From: Boswellia sacra
Taxonomy: Eukaryota > Streptophyta > Magnoliopsida > Sapindales > Burseraceae
Length of the DNA stretch: 64,000 bases
Reading direction: 5' to 3'
NCBI GenBank assembly: GCA_013180625.2
Contig: SNVD02010202.1
Coordinates: forward strand, 248,001-312,000
The first letter of the stretch is position 1. The number at the start of each line of letters is the position of its first letter. The position numbers and the translations under genes were made by a program. The notes under the pieces were generated by a model, which was not told where the DNA came from, did not search any database, and saw only the letters and a program-made list of their open reading frames with translations. This document shows, one piece after another, positions 22,852 to 35,568 of this stretch.

Positions 22852-24707
22852 CTAACCAAGTCTGAGAGACTTTTTAACAGGTGGTGATGGAGATCTGCCA
22901 AGGCATTTGACAGATTTGCGAGCCAAATGTTTAACCCAACGCATAGGAGGAGAGGTTGGCTGATCAGATGGAGCTAGTTCTGTTAGAGCTTCAACTGGTG
23001 TTGTTTGAGCAAAAGGAGCTGGTGTTGAAGGAACTTCAGTTGTCTCTGATGAAGTTGCTGTAACTTCAACAACTACTCTGCGTATCTCTCTTTCAATTCT
23101 TTCTACACTTGTTTCAGTAGTTGGAGCAGGCGGCTGTGAAGATGGAACTGGTAACTCAGGTGTTGGCAGAGAGGGTGATAGTGGATGAGGTACTTCTTCA
23201 GCTGCTACAGGTGCAGGAATGTCCAAGGATTCTTTCTCAGCAGATGGTGAAGACTGTTTAATTCCAGAATATGTTTTTGTTGGTTTATCTGCATCAGACT
23301 CATCTTGCAAAATGGGAGCAGATTTTTCTGATTTCTGCTTCTTCTGACCAGATGATTTCTTCACCATTTTCAGTTTCTTCTTTCCCTTTCGGATTCTTCC
23401 CTTGACAAAGGCCTTGTTGGATTTTTCTTTTGGCTTTTGTGCTACTGTTTGGTCTTTATTAACAGTAGGTTGTACACCTGGACTTGATGGCTTGGAGTTG
23501 TGTGCTCAGATGGTGGTGCAGTGGTTTCAGGAATATCAGCAGTTGGTGATTTTGGTACCACAGGTACAGGTTCTGGTTCAGATGCCATAATGTGGGATGC
23601 TGTGAACTGAGACTGTCTAAGAAACTGACTTTCCAACACAGATTGCTTGTGTTTAATAACTTTTAGATCCTGCAAGATTTCTGTCAAAGCAGTCTTGATT
23701 AATCCAAGTTTTTCCTCAACAAATTTCAATTGATTCTTCCTGACTCTAGTGGGTTTAGGTTCAAGTGCAGGGAGATCAATTTGATCATGCAATCTCTAAA
23801 GGAAACCCTTGGTAGTTGACTTAGACAGAATTTCGGTTTGTTCACTAGAACTTACAGGAATATTGTTCTGAGCAAGGATGCCTTGTATCAGACAGGGGAA
23901 CACAAGCAGGTAGTAATTCGAGTGATAGGAACCAATTTGAACAATTGTTCTGTAAGCTAAAAGTCCAAAATTCACTGGCCTATTAGTTCCTAAACAAAAG
24001 ATGAGTTTCAATCTATCTTCCCGAACCTGATTTTGATGAGAAGAATGGAACCAATTAAATTGAGCGATTTTGTGTGACACTCGATATTTTTTCTTGAGAT
24101 ATTTTTGGTCAAGACCATCTCTGGATTTCCATTCGATATCTGTTCGATCAGTAATTTCCTTGATTATATCAGCCATGTTAAACTTTTCATCTAGATAATG
24201 CATGCTTTCTATTGGAATATCCATAAAAGAGTTTATAACATTAGGAGAAAATTTCACAAACTTCCCTCGACAGTAGACTCTACGATAATTAACACTCTTA
24301 GGATCATCTATGGTGCTTGAAATGTTAACATAGAATTCCTGAATCAAGGTTTTAACAGATGGAAGAAAATTTGATACCATTCAAGTCCAGTAATTGGACT
24401 CTATCATCTCACTAACACCATAGGAGTTGAAGTCCGAGAGTTTCACAGGTCGTTCTAGCTTAAGCTTCCTTTGTGAAGTTATCTTGTCAAACTTCTGTTT
24501 GATTGCAGCCGTAAGAAATTTGTTGTATTTTAGCTTGATCTTTTCTTTGATTCTTTTCATTGGCATTTGTTCATAATCGCTTATGGCTGGATCAACTGCT
24601 GTCAGTGCTTGTCTGTGTTGTGAAGGAGGCGACTGGCTACTGTTACTACTGTCATGATTGGAACCGCTTGAAGAAAAATCACTGGCTATTGAGTTTGAAG
24701 ACGCCAT
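22852..24707 (-). pseudogene. SIRE-type 3' ORF (env-like / 'putative plant transposon protein' domain)
   Basis: About 620 codons in all. The frame from ATG at 24707 runs to 23442 with two nonsense codons (just before 24380 and 23792); a frameshift then leads to 23367-22852. The N-terminus is Ser-rich. The middle holds a block typical of the plant-transposon domain (FYVNI, VYCRGKFVKFSPNVIN, FNWFHSSHQNQVREDRLKLI). The last part is Pro/Ser/Thr-rich with basic residues near the end. In SIRE elements an ORF in this place has been called env-like, but I see no signal peptide or fusion peptide, so envelope function is not supported by this copy. No counterpart in the main pol reading exists. Confidence 0.65.
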
Positions 24708-25529
24708 AACTAGGGTTTCTAAACTACAAAAATTTTTGAGAACAAAAACAGAGAGTTACGAGGCAGGGAGCAACTATGGAAAAGGGATTACATGAACAGG
24801 AAAAGCCCACAAACTATTTATTATATATACTAGGCCGATTTTTGAGGAAATTTTGATTTTCAACAAAAATTAATTAATGACTTTCCTTTCCAAAAACTGT
24901 TTAATAACTCCCTTCAAAACACTTCAATTCAAATTTGAATTAAATTCAAATAAGGAATACTGAAAGAAAAAGGATTCCCGCCATTGATACTTCTCCCTCT
25001 TAATTCCATAATTCCGACATGGCAAAAATTTGACACATTGACACGCAAGTGACTTAATTTTTGAGAATAAACACATAGGATATTGTTATGAAAAACGTAA
25101 CAAAACACAGTTATCCATATCATAACAGGAATATCTGAATTATCATATTTCTCACTCTAAAAAGCATAATTTTGGGTTTGAGAGATTCACACATTGAAGC
25201 TTTATTTTGAATATATTGAGTAAACAACTTGAGTATGCTTCTGACACACACAAAAGTTAGTCTCAATATAAATTTGCTAAATAATACAGCAGCTTTCACA
25301 CATGTATAGAGGTAGCCCTTTTCCATTTGAGTTGGTGACCTCACCATATTTCTTAGATACAACGAAGTTACTCTCAATGGATGGCTTTCACACATCATAT
25401 AGTGGTAGCCCTCTCTGTATTTTCATTATTAAACCAGTATTTAATTATTCACACAATTTGTATATCTTAACTCAAAAACATGCTAATTTAGAAGGAAACT
25501 TATGATACTACAGATATGAGTAACATAAC
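24708..25529 (-). other. Copia spacer between pol and the 3' ORF
   Basis: Short ORFs here (for example 25120-25398) have no recognisable similarity. The region links the end of RNase H with the start of the extra ORF and may carry its splice or subgenomic signals; none can be identified by eye. Confidence 0.45.
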
Positions 25530-28013
25530 AGAATACTGTGTCCATCCATATAACGGACAGATACCTAATGCTTTTTTTAGATTTTCAAACCTTGTTGTGT
25601 CCAATGCCTTAGTGAACAAGTCAGCCAATTGTTTATCTGTGGAGATGTGCTCAATGTGTATCACCTTAGATTCTACCAGTTCCCTTATAAAATGATATCT
25701 AATATCGATATGTTTTGTTCTAGAATGCTAAACAGGATTTTTGAAAATATTTATAGCACTAGTATTATCACAAAACACAGTAATAGGCTTCTATTCAATA
25801 CCATAATCACTCAACATTTGCTTCATTCACAACAGTTATGTACAACAACTTCCTGCTGCTATGTATTCAGCTTCAGCTGTAGATAAAGAAATTGAATTCT
25901 GCTTCCTATTGTGCCATGAAACCAGGTCAGGACCAAGATTAAAACAACCTCCTGATGTACTTTTTCTATCATCTACATTTCCTGCCCAATTTGCATCACT
26001 GAACCCTGCAAGACAATTATTTGTATCTTTAGAAAACCATATTCCATAATCACATGTTCCATGAACATACCTGATAATTCTCTTTGCTGCTGCAAGATGT
26101 GATTCTTTAGGATTTGCTTGAAACCTTGCACAAAGTCCTACACTAAAGGTCAAATCTGGTATGCATGCTGTGAGGTAAAGTGGGCTGCCAATAATGCTTC
26201 TGTACAAGCTTGCATCAACATCTTTTTCTGATTGTCTTTTCAAAGTTTTAGATTAGTACTGATAAGAGTTTTCATTGGTTTTGCATTCTTAAGCCCAAAT
26301 TTCTTTACTAGATTTTTAGCATATTTTGATTGAGATATGAATATCCCATCATTCATTTGCTTAACCTGCAATCCAAGAAAGAAATTTAATTCTCTTACCA
26401 TGCTCATCTCAAATTCTTCCTGCATCAACTTAACAAACTCATTAATTTTGCTTTTGTTAGTTGATCCGAAAACAATGTCATCAACATATATTTGAGTAAC
26501 AATAAAATAGTTTGATGCATGTTTGATAAATAAGGTCTTATCATTGTTGCCTCTTTTATAACCTCTGTTGATTAAAAAATTAGTCAACCTTTCATACCAA
26601 GCTCTAGGAGCTTGTTTCAAACTATACAAAGCTTTGTGCAATTTGTACACAAAATCTGAATGTTTAGGATCTTCAAATCCTTTAGGCTGTTAAGCTTCTT
26701 CATTGAGATAACCATTTAAAAATGCAGTTTTAACATCCATTTGGTACAACTTAAAATTAAGTCAACAAGCAATTGCAAGTAGTAATCTGATCGACTCAAG
26801 TCTAGCTATTGGTGCAAAGGTTTCATCAAAGTTTATGCCTTTAATTTGTGTGTAACCTTGTGCAACTAGCCTAGCTTTATTTCTAACTACTTGTCCATTC
26901 TCATCAGTTTTATTTTTGAAAATCCATTTAGTTCCAATGACATTTGTATCACTTGGCCTAGGAACTAATTCCCACACTTCATTTCTCTTAAACTGATTAA
27001 GTTCATCTTGCATAGCTTGAATCGACACTTCTTCTTTTAAGGCTTCTTTCACATTTTTTGGCTCAACTAAAGAAACATAACATGCAAACCTTACCTGATT
27101 TCTTACCTTGCTCTGAGTCTTCATCATGCCATCTGGTGTTCCAATTATAGAACTTCTTAGATGTGCCTTCTGAATCTATATGGGTGGATCTTTTCTATCA
27201 TCACCATTCTGAATCGAATTTTTGTTCAAACCTGAGTTGTCAGATGTTACTATTGTATCGGGTGTAACAGCCACTGTTTCTTCTTTTATAACACATTTAT
27301 TCCTGTTTATTGTTATCTGGATAAGATTTTTCTGCATCTTCGGTGAAGTTGGTTATGCTTTCCTCTTGTGAGTATTTTGCATAATCATCATGATCATCAA
27401 TTACTAAATTTGCAGATTCTATGACTGCCTCAGTTCTCAGATTGTAAACTTGAAAAGCCTTGCTATTTTGTGCATATCCCACAGAGACTCTTTCATCACT
27501 CTTTGGATCTAATTTTTCTAACAGTTCTCTGTCGTTTAAGATGTAACACCTGTAACCAAAGACATGAAAATATTTCAAATTAGGTTTTCTTCCTTTCAAG
27601 ATTTCATAAGGTGTCTGGTTAGTGCCACGTCTAAGAAAAACTTTATTTGAAATATAGCAAGCAGTGCTTATAGCTTCAACCCATAGCCTCTTGGTCAGCT
27701 TTTTGCTATTAAGCATTACTCTTGCCATCTCTTGAAGAGTTCTATTCTTCCTCTCTACAATGCCATTCTGTTCAGGGGTTTTAGGAGCTGAAAATTCATG
27801 ATCAATTCCATGGTATTTGTAAAAGTCAGCATAGCTAACGTTTTCAAACTCCTTTCCATGATCACTTCTTATTCTTACAATCCTTCCAATCTTCCTATTT
27901 TGCTCATTTTCAAGCTTGACACAAAGGTTCCTAAAAGCATCAAAAGTGTCATATTTTTCTTTAAGGAAGTCAACCCAAGTATATCTAGAAAAATCATCAA
28001 CACAAAAAAATGT
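25530..28013 (-). pseudogene. Copia pol: integrase core, reverse transcriptase, RNase H
   Basis: Reading from 28013 downward: integrase with the D,D,E residues in FFCVDDFSRYTW, IRSDHGKEFEN and PEQNGIVERKNR, then a GKR-like block (FGYRCYILND). Reverse transcriptase starts near 27030 ([21 protein letters not shown]), has LYSLKQAPRAWYERL and the catalytic YVDD (IYVDDIVFGSTN, about 26480). RNase H has the STAEAEYIAA block (about 25855) and a tail readable to about 25530 (STDKQLANLFTKAL). Frames change at about 27290, 26760, 26690 and 26240, and stops occur after 25836. The integrase is cut from its zinc-binding part by the insertion at 28014. Confidence 0.9.
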
Positions 28014-28029
28014 CACCAGTGGAAAAATG

Positions 28030-28235
28030 CCCTACGGCAACATGCATTGGGCTTTCGCAACGTGTGAGCACACGTTATTGTTCTAACTGTTGCCGAAAGT
28101 CCCTTACTTTTTGCAAGGCGCAATGCACATTGCGAAAGGCTATATTGCATGATGTAGAACACCTTTTAGCAACGTGCAATGCACATTGCTATATATTAAA
28201 AGGCAACATGCAATGCACATTGCCGAAAATCGTAA
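28030..28235. repeat. Left subterminal repeat cluster of the CACTA-like element
   Basis: Short units of GCAACATGCA, GCAACGTG and GCAATGCACATTGC type occur about every 20-60 bases, several arranged as near-palindromes. In CACTA elements such subterminal motifs bind the element's own regulatory protein. Confidence 0.65.
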
Positions 28236-31200
28236 CCCATTTACTAATTTTTTTAGAAATATTTATATTTATATTTATTAATTTGTAGTAACTATATCAT
28301 TTATAATTTTACCAGTTACTCTATAAATACATTCACAAAAATTCAATATTAAATATAACATCAAAATATGCATTCAAATTAACAAAAATATTATTACAGA
28401 ATTTAAAAAATACAAGAAATACAAGTACTTGTTTACAAAGAATAATCCTAAATAACTTAAAATAACTAAATAAAAAGCACCATACAATTAAATTCTAAGG
28501 CATCACATATTTTGGAGCCAATAAACTTGAAACAACTCTTCCATAATCTTTCAACCATTTCATCTTCTGCTCTTATCTTCTTGAAGCGATTTCATAGATA
28601 TTTTCTCAAGCAAACACCAACGAATCCTGTATAAAGTACATTATATAATATTACAAGTCAAACCGATGCGAACATTGATGTTATGTATACTAAGAAAGTA
28701 CAGCATACTATCAAGCAACATACCATAACTAGATCATGAACATAGTACTCCAAAGTAAATCGGGTTTTACTTCTTCTGTGTCCTTATCTTGAACTATGGA
28801 ATTTCTTTCACCATTTTCAGTAATTAGTTTCTGAAGTGCATTCAAGGCTACACGTAACAACTTATTTGCTTGATTGACTTAATCACACAATGCTAAAAAA
28901 TATAAAAGACAAATCTGAGGATGTAAAAGAAGGAAAAAAAAGAGCTAATAGTTATGTACTTAAATTACAACAATATCTACACATATATGTGCATGTGCGC
29001 GCGTGTGTGTGTGTGAAGGTAAATTAGATTAAGAAGAAAAAGCATGAATCTAACAGTAAACAATGAACGTATTAGTCAAAGATAGACCAAATGAATCAAC
29101 AAAAGAATTGATATTCCATACTACCCCACCCCACCACAAAATAAGAGGAGTCTTTTGACTAATGACATTCTTTTGATGGTTCAACGTCTCAAACAGTACC
29201 AAGACATTCCCCTATACCTACCAAAATCGTTAGAGACTGACATGTAGCCACATACAATTCTACTTAAGCAAGTCCTAGTCAACCCTTCATCTTGGCGTTT
29301 TTGTCACCATCTTAAGGACAAGCAGATACACTACTAACACTTTTATGTATCCCCTTATGGCAACAAGGCATATATTATCAGCTTATCAAAAAAAAAAGCA
29401 TAGAATAATAGTTGACTAAAAGTATAGAATAAAACAAATTTATAATGGTAAAACACCACAAGTTCACCTATAGAAGATTTTTTTTTCGAAGTGCTCTGTT
29501 ACAAAACTATTAAAAACAACATATTATCAACTTTGTAATAACAAAGAAGTCTAGAAAATGTCGTGAGATGTGAGCATTAATGAGGACACTTACCATTAGA
29601 GTAAACCATCTCTAGTAGAGAAACATCTACCATCTATATATGTTGCGAATAAGCCATCCTTGGGAATATAGATAAAGATATTAGTTATCTGTCCCAAAAG
29701 CTCTCATGCTTTCCTTAAGGTTTCCTGAATGATGATAATAGAATACGTTGTTTAGCTCATTCAACAGACAAACTGCAAGACATTAATTGCGTTAATTTAG
29801 AAAATAATGGAAAAATTCAGCAACTCACTGCTTGGATTTGATTCTGAGTATTTCATTCTTTGATGGCAACTAGAAATGGACTGTTTATATGGTAGGTAAC
29901 TCCAGCATTACAAATATAATAAGGACAAAGAAAAACTATTATCCAAATGGAAACTTAAACATAGTTTTAACAATGTGCAGGACATAGATTTTAAAAGCTA
30001 TTCAATATTTGAGCAATAGATAGACATACTTGAATTTGCTAGGTGCGAGAGGGAGATGGTTAGAAAGAACCAAGAACAATTTTTAAACACTCACAACTCT
30101 CAAGCAGTAGTTAAATGATCACTAGGTAGTTGCCTTTTCCATATCCGTTGAGCCATTAAAGGAACTTGCACCATATAGTTGTTCAATGCTTTATCTATTT
30201 GGTTCAAGGTACAAAATTTAATCACAAGATGACCACCAGACAGACAACAATAAAGACAAAATCAAATTATTTTAATGAACAAAATATAGTTTCGAGGCAT
30301 GATTCATATAAGGTTAACGCTACCTTGTCAGGATAGGCTCTTATAACCAACTGGTAAGAAGTCCCAATATTGAAAATTTCCAGCTCGCTGTAAAGAAACA
30401 AACTTTTAAAAAATTAGTTTCTTGCAGAAAATATCAAAATAGAAAATGCATGCTAAGTCAACAAAAGCTTCCACATGACATGTAAAATCTTAAATATGTA
30501 AATTAGAATTTTTAAGAAATCTTATGAAACCCTTATAATAAGTGATTGCTTAGGTCTTCAGTTGTCAATTAAAAGAATCAATCATCACAAATGTTGAACT
30601 AGGCCTTCAATTGAATTAAGAATCAATTCAAAGACCATAGCCACCATATAAACCAAATCGGGAAAAAAATCAAGAAGGCAAGCATTGTAACTCAACTCAC
30701 AAATCAGGAAAAAAAAATTCAAAATTGGGCTATTAATACCTCATAAGGCTAGGTCACCCAGTGGAGGCGGCCAGTGCACACGAACAGTATCGAGAATGGC
30801 ACGGCTGCAGGAGATGGCTCCATCCCATCCAACTCCTCCACTTCTTTCGCATGTAACTTGGTCGCCGCTGCAATAGCTTTCATCCCCGGGGTTCAGATAC
30901 GTTGACAGCAACTCTGAAGGCTCCGATCTCTGTTTACGATGACAACAATTCTAAAGGTCTAGAGAGAGACGAGAGAGTGAGTTTGCATTTAAGGAAAGTG
31001 AGGCAAGAGACACGATGAGGCATGGTGAGGCAAGTTAGAAATTTATTATTATAAATAGTTGTTCATTTTTATTTTATTTTTTTATCAAAACTTACGACAG
31101 TGGTTATATTATTTGAAATAAAATTTAATTGAGGATTTAATTCCTTAATTTTTAACAATATTTTATACAATTCTCAAGTTAAAAAAATTATTTTTCCATA

Positions 31201-31459
31201 ATTTAATATATAAGGTTTATTATTTTTATATAGATAATAATATTATTTTTATTTAAAGATTTTTAGAAGTTATTTTATCAATTTTATAAATTAAAAATAA
31301 AATTCTATTTGTTAATTAATATTCTTATATTTTAATTTTTTATTTTATTTAAATTTAAATATGAAATCAATGTAATTTCCTTATTTGTAATTTTATTTCA
31401 TTTATTTTAAGATTTTATATATTTCTTCACAATTTAAAGAATTAATTTATAAATAAACA

Positions 31460-31650
31460 CGCAAGAGTTGCATGTGACGAAAGTGCACCCTTTTCGCAAC
31501 ATGCAAGAGTTGCACGTTGCGATATGTACCGTTTCGCAACGTGCATTAGATGCACGTTGCTGAATATACTTTTCCGCAACGTGCAGTCAATGCACGTTGC
31601 TGAATGTACCATTTCGCAACGTGCATCAATGCATGTTGCGAAAAGGTTGT
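31460..31650. repeat. Right subterminal repeat cluster of the CACTA-like element
   Basis: Four to five units of about 42-55 bp, each with TTTCGCAACGTGCA and a TGCACGTTGC partner, give near-palindromic blocks. They mirror the left cluster, as expected for CACTA termini, and create spurious ORFs on both strands. Confidence 0.75.
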
Positions 31651-31676
31651 TGTCGTATGCTCTTTTTCTTCTAGTG

Positions 31677-32391
31677 TGCATCTCTTACCCGTAATGCTTT
31701 CAATTTGTATGGGATCCAGAAGATCCATGCGAAGCAAATCAAGCATCTTAGAAGTACTAAGATGTGGATTTGATTTATGTGAACTTCTGATTTGTTTTCC
31801 CATTTGACATGATCCACAAATTTTATCAATTTTATCATCAAGTTTAGGAACTCCTCTTACAGCACCTAACTTAGTTAATTTAACCAAGTCTTTGTAATTT
31901 AAGCATCTTAATTTTTTATGCCACAATTCTAAATCTGAAATCCTAGCATGAAATGCAATTTCTACTAGATAACAATTATCTAAAAATCTATTACCTTGTA
32001 GAATGCATTCACCAAAGTTGTCTAAGACCATGCATTTATTTTGTGTCAAGTTAATAGTATACTTTTTATCACAAATCTAACTAATGCTAATAAGATTAGA
32101 TTTTAAGTCTTCCACTAAAAGAACATTTCTAAAATTGGGTAGGCCTTTGACATTCAAAGTGCCTTTACCAATAATCTTACTTGTTGCTCCATCTTCAAAT
32201 GTGACATTTCCATCCCTACATGCTTTAAAATCTGTTAGAAGCAATTTATTTCCAGTCACGTGCTTGGAACAACCACTATCAAAATACCACAAATCATTAG
32301 ATGCATGTTTAAGTGTAGTAAAGGCAACATGGCATATTGTTTTGTCTTTCTTAACCCACTGCTGTTGTGATTTTGATAATAGTTTAAATTG
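31677..32391 (-). pseudogene. Copia protease and integrase zinc-binding region
   Basis: On the minus strand the protease reads WYFDSGCSKHVTG with the catalytic D-S-G (about 32275), followed by FEDGATSKIIGKGT and KSNLISIS. After a stop at about 32078 the GAG-pre-integrase (zinc) region reads LELWHKKLRCLNYKDLVKL and CGSCQMGKQ (H...C-x2-C), and then IESITGKR runs into the CACTA-like element. The upstream end is cut by the solo Gypsy LTR. Confidence 0.88.
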
Positions 32392-33802
32392 TGATGCGTT
32401 CGAAAGTAGCAAGTATACTAGTCGCACAAGTAATAAAGTGATAAGTAAGATATCGTTCCCACGAGGATTGATTCTAATTGAATTTGTTATTCGAAAGCAA
32501 CAATAAACTAAATGAGGGGGGTTTTTGTTGAATGATTTACTAAATGAAATAAGAATGCAAGTAAAGAATAACAAAACAGAAAGTAAATTTGAATGAAAAA
32601 TCAATAGGAGAAAGCTGGTTAAGGGATCCTTCTCTACCACAAGATATGGATTTGCGAATTAATTGTAGAATTGTCATCTAATTACAGCATTGAAGTTATC
32701 AACCGTAGATAATAACAAGCTCTATTACCCCAATCTTTCCTTACTTTGTTGTTAAATAAAACAAGCTCTTTATTTAATCTCTATCCATTAAACAACCTAG
32801 AACAAGCTCTCTGAGTTTAATTCAATGGATGCATTATGATAAGAAAGATAGGTTGATCTAAGCAATAAACACACAAGCTCGGATTATTTAACTTAGGTTA
32901 TATTCTCCAATTGTAATCTCTGATCACAATTTTGCTACTAATGATTAGAAATTCAAGACAATTACGGATCAAGATTTCTAGTCTAGCAATAGACAACAAC
33001 CAGATTATATTCAGTTGGCCACCCAAATACAATCAGCAAGCAATCATAAGCATTAAATATGGGAAAATACAAGCAACTTCAATTAGAGAATTGGATAACA
33101 ACTTCTTGCACAATCAACTTACAAAAACCCTATCAGGGGCTTTGAAATCACCCTCAACCAATTCAGATTCAGTTACACATGTTTAAGAACGTGGTAAATA
33201 CAATACAACATGGAGACATTCCCGAAAATGAAAGGGAAGGGAAAAACTTAGCAAATTTGATGTAATTCTCTTTGGATTGTAGTTCTTCCTCTTTCAAGCT
33301 TCCTTTCTCCTTCAAGAACTCCAAGAGATGAAAGAATTCCAGAGCTTCAGCCTCCACCACGTTCTCCCCTCTCCAAGTTATGAAATAAAACCCTAAAGTG
33401 TGTTTAAATACTTTGCTACAGTAACGTGCTACAGTGTCCCGTATTATACATGCTACAGTGATGTGTGGAATTACATTTCTACACTTCTCACACTGTTTTG
33501 ATTACAACTTTCGGTACACTGAATGGATTCATAAACCGTAAATTTCTCCAAAAAGTAGACTTCGAGAGCTTTTCAACGGTATATGATATGTCATCGGGTT
33601 CATTGTATATCAATACAATTAAATCCGAGAAGATGGTTGACTAGCAGAGGTGAAAATGAAGGGTTTTACTCCATTTTTGTGCAAGTTGCTCCAAAACTCC
33701 TACAAACATCAAAACCACACAAAAACATAAAAATACCAAGGAATATAGCAGAGAAACATGGACGAATTGATATGAAAATGATATATAAATAGACACTTAT
33801 CA
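32392..33802 (-). mobile_element. Solo LTR of the Athila-type Gypsy family, reversed
   Basis: The 1411-bp block TGATGCGTTCGAAAG...GACACTTATCA is the reverse complement of the Athila LTRs at 49505 and 60673, with matching landmarks throughout (TATCGTTCCCACGAGG, CCCTCAACCAATTCAG, CATATGATATG). It is flanked by a perfect AATTG target duplication (32387-32391, 33803-33807). It split the Copia gag, so it inserted after the Copia element. Confidence 0.93.
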
Positions 33803-35505
33803 AATTGTTTCGATTTTTTATGTAAAAGATTCAACAATTTAAAGCATCTAAGCCTAATATGTCCTTTTTTACCGCATAAAATAGCAAATAGGAATGAATT
33901 TTCTTACCTTTGCAGGGCTGGATCTGAAAGAACTCAGTGGAGAAACATACGTATCACTACTCTTAGAATTTGGACTTGACTTTAAAGAGGTAGGTTCAAA
34001 GCTCTTACCTGATGTTGAAGCTTTCACAAAGACTGTTTTGGATGAAGATGCAACGTTTCCTTCTGTGTATCCCAATCCATGTTTGTTGGAGTTGTCTCTT
34101 CGAAGATTCAAAACTTGATCAAGTTTGGCTGCTCCAATTTTGAGCTGATCAACACACCTCTTGCTATTAGCCAGTTCTGTTGTGATTTTCTCAATATATG
34201 TTGTTTTATCTTTCAAAACAGTCTCAAGTTCAGTGATGTGATTTTCAGCATAAGCTTTTTCACATTTCAGAACTTCAATTTCCTGCTTCAAGGTGTTGAT
34301 TTCTTCTCTTTGGCTCAGCCATTTACCATAGAGTGCATTGTAAGTTTCTTGCAACTCTTCATAATATTTTGGTCTATCTTCTTCATCTAAATGACCAACA
34401 TTGTCTTGACAGTCTTCTGTTATGTCTGACATAACCGCCTTTCCTTTATCTGTCGCAGATGTAGTAAATGTAACAAAATTACTCATACAATCTTGGTCTT
34501 CTAACTCTGATTCTGATTTATCACTCCATGTTGCTATCAGTCCTTTGTTTTTCTTCTTGAGATTAGCACATTCAGATTAAATATGCCCATAACTAGAACA
34601 TTAATAACACTGAATCTGCCCTTTCTTTTCAGGTTGTTTAGCTTTCTTTTTATCATTCTCTGTGCTGAATTTTCTAAACTTTTCTTTACTTGAGTTTGAT
34701 GGCTTTCCTTGATTCTTTTTCCTAAAATTTCTTTCCATAAACTTAACATAATTTTTTGTTAGAGAGGCAATTTGTTTAGAATCAGTTTCATAAAGCTCAT
34801 GACTACATTCGTCTTCAGATTTTTCAGCTTTCACATTAAACGCAATGCTTTTACCCTTTTGTTTTCGAGTACTTTGATTTATTTTAAAGTTTTGGAGAAT
34901 GCCAATCAGTTCATCAACTCTCATTTCATCAGTGTTTCTAACTTCTTCAATGGTAAAAATTTTAGGTTGAAATTTGTCGGGGACTGATCTAAGTATTTTA
35001 CTAACAACTTCTGCATCAGTGAAATTTTTGTCAAGCATGTATGCTGAGTTTGTTATGTGACATATCTTAGAATAAAAATCAGAAATTGATTCATATTCAT
35101 GTATCATCAGATTTTGAAATTGAGAATTCAGCCTCATTAATTTAGATCTTTTAACAGATGCAGTACCTTCATGTTTTACCTCAAGTATGTCCCATGCTTT
35201 TTTGGCTACTTCGCATCTAGAAATCTGTTCAACAAGTCTACTGTAGCAAAGATTGCATTAAGGGCCTTGGAGTTCCAACTGGATCTATGGTATTCTTCAT
35301 CAGACCATTCATCCTCTGATTTTGGTTCGGCATTACCAAAAGCATTCAATTTCGTTGGAGGTGTCCACCCCTTAAGTACACTTGTCTAAGCCTTATCATC
35401 AAGAGACTTAATGAACATCATCATTATTATCTTCCAATATGGATAATTATTGTCATCAAGAATAGATGGTTGCATTCCAGATCCTCCGTTGTGTATAAAC
35501 TCCAT
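33803..35505 (-). pseudogene. Copia gag (UBN2 type) with zinc knuckle
   Basis: Gag forms the particle that packages the element RNA. The reading begins ATG at 35505 (MEFIHNGGSG, then NNYPYWKIIM), 50 bp after the PBS. It continues to 35140 with stops, then 35137-34601 (MRLNSQFQNLMIHEYES, FYSKICHI, SVPDKFQPKIFTIEE), the UBN2 gag domain. A basic region and a degenerate zinc knuckle (QCY-C...GHI) follow near 34600. A coiled-coil-like part (34486-33869) with long heptad-like Glu/Lys stretches comes next, and a second knuckle-like piece ends at the solo LTR. At least four nonsense or frame changes are present. Confidence 0.82.
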
Positions 35506-35554
35506 CTTTCCAGATTAACTTGATCGTTTTCTTCACTTGTCTATCAGTGATCCC

Positions 35555-35566
35555 GCTCTGATACCA
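35555..35566 (-). promoter_or_regulatory. Copia primer-binding site (initiator tRNA-Met)
   Basis: On the minus strand TGGTATCAGAGC lies two bases inside the 5' LTR. This is complementary to the 3' end of plant initiator tRNA-Met, the usual primer for Copia elements. Confidence 0.92.
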
Positions 35567-35568
35567 AT

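Larger units (their letters stand above)
28014..31676. mobile_element. CACTA-like element nested in the Copia integrase
   Basis: The left end CACCAGTGGAAAAATGCCCT and the reverse complement of the right end, CACTAGAAGAAAAAGAGCAT, form an imperfect inverted repeat. Copia integrase reading stops at 28013 and resumes at 31677; the two sides share the Thr codon of the K-R-x-T-F join, consistent with a 3-bp TGT target duplication (28011-28013) with a small deletion on the right. Subterminal repeats based on GCAACGTGCA / TGCACGTTGC lie at both ends. The interior has no transposase. Faint exon-like stretches on the minus strand (28780-28880, 30130-30208, 30324-30387, 30749-30883) could be another captured gene, which I cannot identify. 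Confidence 0.75.

Noticed and set aside
22852..23367. Pro/Ser/Thr-rich ORF as an extensin-like cell-wall protein
   Set aside because: No signal peptide or SPPPP repeats, and it continues the preceding frame of the Copia 3' ORF after one frameshift.
30749..30883. Minus-strand ORF with PFSILFVCTG as a low-molecular-weight protein tyrosine phosphatase start
   Set aside because: The phrase resembles the residues before the phosphatase P-loop, but the C-x5-R signature does not follow and the ORF ends after 44 codons. Not enough to name it.
28030..31650. Regularly spaced short repeats resembling a CRISPR array
   Set aside because: They are near-palindromic subterminal repeats at the two ends of a CACTA-like element in plant nuclear DNA; spacing is irregular and no cas genes exist.
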